From JAFGHJ01 sp964525555 (GTDB lineage Bacteria; Hydrothermota; UBA3072), in assembly GCA_964525555.1 (NCBI GenBank), contig CAZGHN010000014.1:7757-71756 (forward strand): DNA of 64,000 nt. Reading direction: 5' to 3'. Below, in pieces: positions 16,943 through 24,342 of the stretch. A model generated the notes under the pieces. The model did not search any database. It had not been told where the DNA came from and saw only the letters and a program-made list of their open reading frames with translations. Both the position numbers and the translations under genes were made by a program. Each line of letters begins with the position of its first letter. The first letter of the stretch is position 1.

Positions 16943-18058
16943 TCATCCAAGATATTCTAGAACTATCCTGAGCATTCGCCAAATAGGCTCTGCAGCACCC
17001 CACAGTAGCTGATCACCCGAACTGAAACAGGTGAGATACTCGGGACCGATATTCATTTTCCTTATACGTCCGACAGGAACGGTCAAATTTCCTGAAACTG
17101 CAGCAGGGGTAAGTTCTGCAATAGTTTCTTCAAAAGTGTTAGGCACCACCTTAACCCATTGGTGTGCTTCCGCGATCATACTTTCTATCTCGTCAAGCGG
17201 AATATCCTTATTTAATTTAATGGTAAATCCCTGACTGTGACATCTCATAGCTCCTATTCGAACACAAATGCCATCTACGGGAATCTTTTTCTCGGTCTGT
17301 AAGATTTTATTGGTCTCAGCCATACCTTTCCATTCCTCTCTGGTCTGCCCGTTACTCTTGGCTGAATCTATCCAGGGGATAAGACTCGCGGCAAGAGGAA
17401 CTTTGAAAACTTCAACAGGTAGAGAACCTTTTCTTAATTCATCAGTTATAGCAGAATCGAGTTCAAGAGCAGCAACAGAAGGATTACCTAGTAACCCTTT
17501 CACGGAATCGCTTAAAACAACCATTTGTTTTACGAGCTCTATCATATTCTTAGCTCCTGCACCTGACGCTGCTTGATAGGTCATAGAAGAAATCCACTCT
17601 ATACAATCATTTTTGAAAAGTCCGGAAAGAGCCATAAGCATAAGACTCACAGTACAATTTCCGCCTATATAAGAACGCACTCCAGAGGAAAGCGCTCTAT
17701 CGATAACATCTCTGTTCACAGGATCAAGGATTATAATCGAATCATCTTCCATACGGAGTTTCGAGGATGAATCTATCCAGTATCCCTGCCAGCTGTCCTT
17801 CCTCAATTCAGGATAAATTTTACCGGTATAATCGCTGCCCTGACAGCTTACAATAATATCTAATTCTGAAAGCATCTTTAAATCAAAAGCATCCTGAAGT
17901 TTATATACTTCACCGTCTACTTCAGGGCCATCCTCTCCCACCTGAGAAGTAGAAAAGAATAATGATTCGAAACCTTTAAAAGCATTTTCTTCTTTCATTC
18001 TTTGCATTAATACAGACCCAACCATTCCTCTCCACCCAACTAAACCAACTCTAAACAT
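16943..18058 (-). CDS. asd: Aspartate-semialdehyde dehydrogenase (gammaproteobacterial-type)
   Basis: A 371-residue enzyme of the lysine/threonine/methionine pathway that reduces aspartyl phosphate to the semialdehyde with NADPH. It aligns along its length with the long E. coli-type branch: N-terminal 'VGLVGWRGMVGSVLM', catalytic Cys135 in 'GGNCTVS', and the substrate-binding segment 'RIGAMRCHSQ' with Arg and His. The numbering of the Cys equals that of E. coli Asd. It is monocistronic, with a good AAAAGGAGG site. This branch is not the one most often seen in candidate phyla, so lateral transfer is possible (inference). Confidence 0.95.
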   Translation of the reverse strand: MFRVGLVGWRGMVGSVLMQRMKEENAFKGFESLFFSTSQVGEDGPEVDGEVYKLQDAFDLKMLSELDIIVSCQGSDYTGKIYPELRKDSWQGYWIDSSSKLRMEDDSIIILDPVNRDVIDRALSSGVRSYIGGNCTVSLMLMALSGLFKNDCIEWISSMTYQAASGAGAKNMIELVKQMVVLSDSVKGLLGNPSVAALELDSAITDELRKGSLPVEVFKVPLAASLIPWIDSAKSNGQTREEWKGMAETNKILQTEKKIPVDGICVRIGAMRCHSQGFTIKLNKDIPLDEIESMIAEAHQWVKVVPNTFEETIAELTPAAVSGNLTVPVGRIRKMNIGPEYLTCFSSGDQLLWGAAEPIWRMLRIVLEYLG

Positions 18059-18083
18059 CTAAATTGCCTCCTTTTAGCATGAA

Positions 18084-18113
18084 GTATAATAGTAGGCTTT
18101 CATGGTTTGTCAA
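18084..18113 (-). promoter_or_regulatory. Promoter of asd
   Basis: On the minus strand TTGACA (18113-18108) and TTATAC (18089-18084), spacer 18. The ribosome site AAAAGGAGG (18075-18067) lies ahead of the ATG at 18058. Confidence 0.55.
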
Positions 18114-18396
18114 GGCTGTTCTTAAACTAAGAACAGAGTCACGAGTCACCAGTCGTCAGTCACTAGTCGAAAACAGAAAATAGTTGAACCACAAAGTTCA
18201 CAAAGAACAAAATGAGTCAGGGGTCTCGAGTCCAGAGTCACGAGTCTTCTTCCCACCAAAACCATTATAAACAACAAATCACACAAATAGTTTTTTGTTT
18301 TTTACTAAATCCCAAATCCTAATCCCCAACTTTGACTAACGACTAGAGACCAGTGACTAGAGACTATGTTTCTGATTCAAAGAACAAAAACGTATC
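18114..18396. repeat. Spacer of serial 'act-agt' words between divergent asd and the DUF2264 gene
   Basis: Runs such as 'gagtcacgagtcaccagtc', 'gaaccacaaagttcacaaag' and 'actagagaccagtgactag'. Same families as in the other spacers of this window. No gene seen. Confidence 0.5.
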
Positions 18397-18424
18397 TTGA
18401 CTTATGGATGCATTATTCTATTTT
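18397..18424 (+). promoter_or_regulatory. Putative promoter of the DUF2264 gene
   Basis: TTGACT (18397-18402), 16-bp spacer, TATTTT (18419-18424). The gene itself has an AAGGAG site (18479-18484) before the ATG at 18495. Confidence 0.4.
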
Positions 18425-18494
18425 ACAATGTACTGCTTCGAGGCAGTTTTCGTAAGTTTGTTAAATAATTTCTTATTCAAGGAGAAAAAATAAA

Positions 18495-20546
18495 ATGAAG
18501 AATGCTTTTGAAATCAAAAATCCCGACTTCGACTTAAGCCCATATACAGGTATGACGAAAAAACACTATATCGAATGCGCTAAATATGTTTTGGGAAGAG
18601 CTTTTAATAAATATGTTTCCTCTATCGATACCCCGATGATATTTCCGACAGTCCCGGGTAAAACCTATCCTCAACCGGGCGCTCCGGATTGGCGTTACCG
18701 CTCATTTGAATTCGAAGCCCTGGAAAGAACATTAACGCTCGCCGGTCCACTTATGCATGTTGAACCTGAAGTAACGATAAACGGTATTAACTTAAAGGAT
18801 TACTATTGCCTGCAGTTATATAACGCGCTCACTCCCGGACATCCTAATTCATTGCCCTTACCCGAAGACCTGCCCGATGCCACCTACCAATTTACGTGTG
18901 AGTTTGGAGGCTTATTTAAAACATTATTACTTCTGCCGGATATACTCTGGCCTCACTATACACAAAAACAAAAAGATGAAATGGCAGTAACTATTTCGAA
19001 ATGGGCACATCATAGAACAACTCAAAACAACTGGCGGGTTTTTAATATAGTTACGCTTTCTTTTCTTAAAAAACACGGCTACAAAATCGACGAAGATCTA
19101 TTAAAAAGCCACCTTTTATGGGTAACTTCTTATCATTCGGGAAACGGCTGGTACCTGGAACAAACTTATAATTATTATACGATTAGTCTTTTCATCGTAT
19201 ACGGGACTATCTGGAATAGGGCTTTTGGAGACGAACATTACCCGGAAATATCGGAAGTAATTGAAAACTCAGCTCAAGAATTAATGAAAACTTATACCAA
19301 TTTCTTTGCGAGAAATGGTTATATGAGTATGTGGGCAAGGAGTATATGTTACAGAACCTGGATTTCGGGCGGATTTCCGGTTTCGTTCATGCTTAAAAAG
19401 AAACACCCGCTAGACCCCGGCTGGGCAAGAAGACTTTGTTCGGGTTCTTTACTGCAATTCGTTACCAGAGAAGATTTTTACGATAACTATGTCCCGAGTC
19501 TGGGATTTTACGGACACAGGGAATATATACTGCAAAATTATAGCTGTCCGGCAAGTCCTTTTATAATGTTTCTGCCGTTTATTTGTCTTGCTCTGGGGGA
19601 TGATTCCCCATTCTGGACGGCCAAAGAAAATGAAGGAATATGGGAAAAACTCGGAGATAAATCGAACAGAGTCGTTCTTCAAAATCCCGGACTTGTTCTT
19701 GTTAATCATGGGAAAACCGGAACATCGGAAATAATTCCCGGTAAAGTTTACTACGATGACCACAATTATTCCAAACTTGCCTTTAATACACATTTCCCAT
19801 GGGAAGACCATAATCCCGATGGCGGAACATCCATGGAGTACAGCTTTCGAAGTCTCGACCCCCGGGACGTAAGAGGTGACGATATAAATTTCTATTTAAC
19901 CGGAGATGCTGTAGAAAATAAAAAAATTGAGGAATTCACCACTTCCCAGAATATCCTATTCAACGGAGTAGAGGACGACGTTATTTACAGGCAACTGATT
20001 ATGCGAAAACCTCCAAACAACGGAGTTGGATACATTATAGATCTCGCGGAAATTACCATCCCCGGAGGGGTAGTGAGAGTCGACCGTTCCCGGCTGGCTT
20101 TCGAACATGAACTAACTCTAGGACATTACGGACTTCCTCATATTGACGGTAAAAAAGCAGAAATTAAACAATTCGAAGACGGGAATAAAAAAGTTATAAC
20201 GGCATCGATTAAGGGAAGAAAACTTGCGCTTATAACGTATAATGGCTGGGATAAAGTAACGAGTTTAGTTCATAAAGGACGAAACGCGGAAGCGGATGAG
20301 AGCACTGTTTTGTACGCCTACAAAAAAAGAACTTCCAAAAATCCGCCAATGGAACTCATGATCACTGTCATGCTGCATAAAATGGATGATGATGAGTGGA
20401 CAACCGAAGAGCTATCACCCATAAAAGGAATAAATGTAATGGATGTTGTTCCATCACTGTCTGCTTTAGGCGCGGAAATCACTTTATCAGACAACAAGAA
20501 ATACACGATAGATTTTAAAGATATCGACGGAAAAAGATCCTGCTGA
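18495..20546 (+). CDS. DUF2264 domain protein (probable alpha-barrel glycan-active enzyme)
   Basis: A 683-residue protein without signal peptide. The N-terminal ~400 residues match DUF2264: aromatic-rich helices such as 'GAPDWRYRSFEFEALERTL' (short form: PDWR..SFE.EA.ER), 'NNWRVFNIVTLSF', 'GNGWYLEQTYNYYT', 'MWARSICYRTW'. The C-terminal ~280 residues look like a beta-sandwich. This layout, an (alpha/alpha) barrel followed by a beta domain, is shared by several polysaccharide lyase and glycoside hydrolase families, but no activity is proven for DUF2264. It stands alone; the convergent cupin gene is the nearest neighbour. Codon use looks slightly richer in GC than the spacers. Confidence 0.8.
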   Translation: MKNAFEIKNPDFDLSPYTGMTKKHYIECAKYVLGRAFNKYVSSIDTPMIFPTVPGKTYPQPGAPDWRYRSFEFEALERTLTLAGPLMHVEPEVTINGINLKDYYCLQLYNALTPGHPNSLPLPEDLPDATYQFTCEFGGLFKTLLLLPDILWPHYTQKQKDEMAVTISKWAHHRTTQNNWRVFNIVTLSFLKKHGYKIDEDLLKSHLLWVTSYHSGNGWYLEQTYNYYTISLFIVYGTIWNRAFGDEHYPEISEVIENSAQELMKTYTNFFARNGYMSMWARSICYRTWISGGFPVSFMLKKKHPLDPGWARRLCSGSLLQFVTREDFYDNYVPSLGFYGHREYILQNYSCPASPFIMFLPFICLALGDDSPFWTAKENEGIWEKLGDKSNRVVLQNPGLVLVNHGKTGTSEIIPGKVYYDDHNYSKLAFNTHFPWEDHNPDGGTSMEYSFRSLDPRDVRGDDINFYLTGDAVENKKIEEFTTSQNILFNGVEDDVIYRQLIMRKPPNNGVGYIIDLAEITIPGGVVRVDRSRLAFEHELTLGHYGLPHIDGKKAEIKQFEDGNKKVITASIKGRKLALITYNGWDKVTSLVHKGRNAEADESTVLYAYKKRTSKNPPMELMITVMLHKMDDDEWTTEELSPIKGINVMDVVPSLSALGAEITLSDNKKYTIDFKDIDGKRSC

Positions 20547-20607
20547 GTTTTTATAACAAAAAAAGTGATTCAGTAGGTTTAATTTATTTCGAGTTTCATC
20601 CAAGTGA

Positions 20608-20746
20608 AGGGGTGCTGCTCAAGAAAAATGTCTCGGAGACCGAACGGGCATGGCCTTTTGACGAAGTCAAAAGGAGTGAGGTCGAGAGCAAGCAGCAGTT
20701 TCCTCGCAGGGGAAACTGACTGCGGTTTTTCGAAAGTGGCACCCCT
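20608..20746 (+). ncRNA. GC-rich foldback element, candidate structured RNA or mobile hairpin element
   Basis: Closed by a perfect 8-bp inverted repeat, AGGGGTGC (20608-20615) with GCACCCCT (20739-20746). Inside is a perfect 9-bp hairpin CCTTTTGAC/GTCAAAAGG with a 3-nt loop (20654-20674), an 8-bp hairpin CAGTTTCC/GGAAACTG (20696-20718) and possible pairing of GCTGC (614-618) with GCAGC (692-696). It is clearly richer in G+C than the flanks. An open frame across it (20604-20822) has no convincing protein. I could not match it to a named RNA class. The strand is uncertain because hairpins read both ways. Confidence 0.4.
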
Positions 20747-20847
20747 GAACGAAAACTCATGGACGAAAACCTATCCCACTCCTAATAAATGGTTAGACCT
20801 CGTTAAAGTTATTACGACTTAGAAAACCATGAAACTCTGGTTATATA

Positions 20848-21171
20848 TTATTCAAGAAAATCTTCACGAATTGGGCAAAAGCTATCGACCAACCGTACTT
20901 TATCTGTTAATACCTTCACGGTGTGTTTTTTACCCGAAGGTACAGCGTATACATCACCGGCTTTCAAATGCTGCTGCCCCTGCCCCTCGCAATAGAAAAT
21001 CACCTCTCCTTCTGCGACATAAGAAGCCTGCTCGTGAGGATGAGAATGATACGGTTCGGGTTCATCCCAGGGACCGTTTTCAAAGTCGATAATCGCCAGC
21101 ATAAGATTATCCGTATAAATCAAACTTCGGTATACCCCTTCTCTTATTTTTTCACGTTCTTGTTTTGCCAT
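20848..21171 (-). CDS. Small cupin-domain protein
   Basis: A 107-residue single cupin. Metal-binding motif 1 is visible in 'EPYHSHPHEQASYVAEGEV' (G(X)5HXH(X)3-4E(X)6G type: H, H, E). Motif 2 is in 'AGDVYAVPSGKKHTV' (G-D-x-x-x-x-P-x-x-x-x-H). All the usual ligands are present, so it should bind a divalent metal. Such short cupins are often sugar-binding or isomerase-like; substrate unknown. It lies 22 bp from the end of the first YVTN gene on the same strand, so it could be read with it. Confidence 0.85.
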   Translation of the reverse strand: MAKQEREKIREGVYRSLIYTDNLMLAIIDFENGPWDEPEPYHSHPHEQASYVAEGEVIFYCEGQGQQHLKAGDVYAVPSGKKHTVKVLTDKVRLVDSFCPIREDFLE

Positions 21172-21192
21172 CTTAACTCTACTTTGACAGGT

Positions 21193-23910
21193 TTATTTGA
21201 GAAGAATCGACTTCCTGGAAACTTCTCCAATATCTGTCTTTAGATTATAAAAATAAATACCACTCGAGACTCTAACACCATTTAAATTCGTACCATCCCA
21301 ATTAGTTGTATGATTTCCGGGAGCACATTCCTTATTAACAAGTTCTTTTACCAGACCCCCATAAATATTGTAAACCCGTAGATTTACCTGTTGGGTGCCT
21401 GCAGCTTGAGGGATATTATAAGTTACCATTGCAGAATTAATAAAAAGATTGTCGCAGGAAAGCATTAATCTGTCCGGATTCAGAAGGTAGTCTTCTATAC
21501 CCGCTCCGGCTACTCTGACAAGGAAATAATAGGGAGCAATACTTCCAGTGAAATTTTCAGTCATGTTTATAGTTCCTGATGTACTGTCGAGCGCAACAAC
21601 ATAAAGGGAATGGAACCCTATCCCGAGAGAATCAAGTGCCGTTGCCGACCAGCCAACCAAAGAAGTTCCTCCACCATATGTAATTATTGCCTCTTTCCAC
21701 TCGCCTTGCGTCGTTTCGAACTGGTAAAGGACTTTCATAATATTTGAATTCGTAGGCGTTCTGGTATTAACGGCAGTTCCCGCAAAAGAAGGCATAACAT
21801 CTGTGGTTTCGTTATCGGTAAGTGGGGTAATACTCGATTCAAGAGGTGATGCATATTCTTCAACTTCATCGATAATAGTTGCATCGAGACTCCCCATGTT
21901 TGTCGCATATACCCTATTTGTATTTGGGTTTACGCATATCGCCCAGGTTTGATCTCCAGCACCCACCGTGTATGTAGAATTGGTCACTCCATCAATTACC
22001 GTTATATTGTCCGAAAGTTGATTCGTCACATATATCTTGTTTGTGTTGGTATTCACGCATATCCTTCTGGGTCCATTTCCGACTGCAACATTAACGGTCG
22101 AATTATCCGAACCATCTATCACCGTAACATTATCACTACTATAGTTTGCTACATATATTTTATTTGTAACAGGATTTAAGGAAATACTTCCGGGTAAATT
22201 TCCTACAACAACAGTGTCGGTTGAATTAGTTCCACCATCTATAACCGTAACATTCGCACTTTGGTAATTTGCAACATATATTTTGTTTGTAACCGGATTT
22301 ACGGCTATAGCCCAGGGTTCACTCCCAGCGACAACAGAAGTTGCTGTATTACTTTCCCCATCTATCACCGTAACATCATCACTGTTACGGTTTGAAACAT
22401 ATATCTTGTTTGTAGGGGGGTTGACAGCGATATCCGTCGGGTTTGTCCCTGCAGCAACGATTGCAGTATCATACGTTTCCCCATCTATAACTGTTACATT
22501 GTTACCGCTACTGCTTGCCGCATATATTCTATTCGTGTTGGGATCTACGCAGATCGAAGAAGGCGAATTTCCAAGATTAACAGTTTCGGTTGAATTGTCT
22601 GCTCCATCAATCATCGTAACACTGCTGCCATTTCCATTTGCCGTATATATGATATTCGTATTAGGATTTACGCAGATATCTACAGGTAAACTTCCAGTAG
22701 AAACAATAGCCGTTGAATTGTCGGAACCATCTATAATGGTTACATTGCTTGCGTCTCGATTTACAACATATATCTTGTCAGTGATAGGATTTATGCACAT
22801 AGCCTGAGGCCTATTACCAACATCAACAGTATCGGTTAAAAAATCCGAACCGTCTATCACCTTAACATTGTCGTTATCGCCGTCTGAAACATATATCTTA
22901 TTTGTTATTGGATTTACACAGATACCAGCGGGCTCACTCCCGACGGAAAGAAAACTCGTTGAATTATCCGAACCATCTATAACGGTTACAGTACCACCGG
23001 AACGATTCGCGACATATATATTGTTCGTGTTGGGGTTTACACAAATAGCTTCAGGACTAAGTCCTACGGCAACAGTGTCGGTCGAATTGTCCGAACCATC
23101 TATCACCGTTACGTTATGACTCATATAATTTGTTACATATATCATATTCGTGTTTGGATTTACGCAGATACGACGAGGGTCACTTCCTACCGCAACAGAA
23201 TCAGTCGAATTAGTCTCGCCATCTATTATCTTTACGCTGTTACTACCCTCATTTACCACATATATTCCGTTTGTGTTTGGGTTAACGCATATTGCTATGG
23301 GATCTTCTCCAACGGCAAGAGTGGTATCGACAGAATTCGTCGTTCCATCTATCACCGTTACACTGGAATCGACATTATTAGCAACATATATCTTGTTTGT
23401 ATTTGGATTTACACATATAGCCATAGGTAAATCACCAACGTCGACAGTATCGGTCGAGTTATCATCTCCGTCTATAACCGTTACCTGATCACTGTTTCTA
23501 TTTGCTACATATATCCTGTTTGTAACGGGATTCACCGCTATCGCCCATCCTCCGGTTCCTGCGGCATCGACAGTATCGATTGAGTTATCTTCTCCGTCTA
23601 TAACAGTTATTTTATCACTCGCCTCACCGGCTAAATATATTTTGTTTGTGTTTGAATTCATACCAATGGTATAAGGTCCATATCCAATAGGAATAGAGAC
23701 GGTCGAATCGTCTGCTCCGTCTATAACCGTTACACTTTGCCCGACAACGTTTCCCACATATATCTTGTTTGTAACGGGATTTACACATAGACTATAAGGC
23801 CAGTTCCCTGCTGGAATACTGTCGGTTATCCAGTCCGCATAGAGAGAAGGAACAAATAAACAAAATAAAACTAACATTAATAAAAATTTTCTGATATTAT
23901 TAAAAAACAT
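21193..23910 (-). CDS. Secreted 16-repeat YVTN beta-propeller protein with C-terminal sorting tail
   Basis: A 905-residue exported protein. It has a signal peptide at residues 1-25 ('FLLMLVLFCLFVPSLYA'). Sixteen ~43-residue repeats cover residues ~26-690, each with 'ICVNPNTNKIYVAN', 'VTVIDG' and 'TDTVAVG' elements (YVTN family). An Ig-like stretch follows (~700-800). A FlgD-like/type IX sorting tail sits at ~825-905, with 'VNLRVYNIYGGLVKELV', 'NGVRVSSGIYFYNLKT' and a basic end. Sixteen repeats could form two propellers. Such proteins are surface or secreted; the ligand is unknown. It is a tandem paralogue of the next gene. Confidence 0.88.
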   Translation of the reverse strand: MFFNNIRKFLLMLVLFCLFVPSLYADWITDSIPAGNWPYSLCVNPVTNKIYVGNVVGQSVTVIDGADDSTVSIPIGYGPYTIGMNSNTNKIYLAGEASDKITVIDGEDNSIDTVDAAGTGGWAIAVNPVTNRIYVANRNSDQVTVIDGDDNSTDTVDVGDLPMAICVNPNTNKIYVANNVDSSVTVIDGTTNSVDTTLAVGEDPIAICVNPNTNGIYVVNEGSNSVKIIDGETNSTDSVAVGSDPRRICVNPNTNMIYVTNYMSHNVTVIDGSDNSTDTVAVGLSPEAICVNPNTNNIYVANRSGGTVTVIDGSDNSTSFLSVGSEPAGICVNPITNKIYVSDGDNDNVKVIDGSDFLTDTVDVGNRPQAMCINPITDKIYVVNRDASNVTIIDGSDNSTAIVSTGSLPVDICVNPNTNIIYTANGNGSSVTMIDGADNSTETVNLGNSPSSICVDPNTNRIYAASSSGNNVTVIDGETYDTAIVAAGTNPTDIAVNPPTNKIYVSNRNSDDVTVIDGESNTATSVVAGSEPWAIAVNPVTNKIYVANYQSANVTVIDGGTNSTDTVVVGNLPGSISLNPVTNKIYVANYSSDNVTVIDGSDNSTVNVAVGNGPRRICVNTNTNKIYVTNQLSDNITVIDGVTNSTYTVGAGDQTWAICVNPNTNRVYATNMGSLDATIIDEVEEYASPLESSITPLTDNETTDVMPSFAGTAVNTRTPTNSNIMKVLYQFETTQGEWKEAIITYGGGTSLVGWSATALDSLGIGFHSLYVVALDSTSGTINMTENFTGSIAPYYFLVRVAGAGIEDYLLNPDRLMLSCDNLFINSAMVTYNIPQAAGTQQVNLRVYNIYGGLVKELVNKECAPGNHTTNWDGTNLNGVRVSSGIYFYNLKTDIGEVSRKSILLK

Positions 23911-23943
23911 TAAAAACCTCCTTTCTGCTTAATTTCACTATAC

Positions 23944-23971
23944 AGTATAATGATATTTGATAATCCGTCAA
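23944..23971 (-). promoter_or_regulatory. Promoter of the first YVTN gene
   Basis: Minus strand TTGACG (23971-23966), 16-bp spacer, TATACT (23949-23944), then an AAAGGAGG site before the ATG. The same box pair and spacer occur before the second YVTN gene. Confidence 0.6.
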
Positions 23972-24041
23972 GGAAATTTTAAACAGAAGTTAGAAGCCAG
24001 GAGTCAGAAGTAAGAATCCCATCCCAACCCAAAAACTATTG

Positions 24042-24308
24042 TCTCACACAAAGACACCAAGACACGAAGAAAAAAATAATAATTAGCCACAGATTTACAC
24101 TGATTGCCACTGATACCCTTCCCACTCCCATATATTTTTTTTATTAAAACAACAAAATAATTTTTTTAATCCGTTTGTTTCCGTGTTCATCCGTGGCTAT
24201 TTCCTCTTTTCGTTTTTCTCTGTGTTCTCAGTGCGTTTTTTCTATTACAATAAAATTCTCAGTTTTCTCCGTGGTAGTCTTTTTTCTTTTTTTCCCAAAT
24301 CCTAAATA
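24042..24308. repeat. Direct repeat copy 1 (about 260 bp) downstream of the second YVTN gene
   Basis: Nearly identical to 27136-27398, in the same orientation, starting 'tctcacacaaagacaccaag' and including 'ccacagatttacactgattg' and 'cccactcccatatatttttt'. The two copies flank the 24343-27066 gene, as expected from tandem duplication of gene plus spacer. Confidence 0.75.
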
Positions 24309-24342
24309 TGCTATTTATTCATTTTGCTTAAATTCTAAGGAT

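Noticed and set aside
20604..20822. A 72-codon frame over the foldback element
   Set aside because: It has no ribosome site and runs through hairpins. Its peptide resembles nothing known, so the structure is the better explanation.
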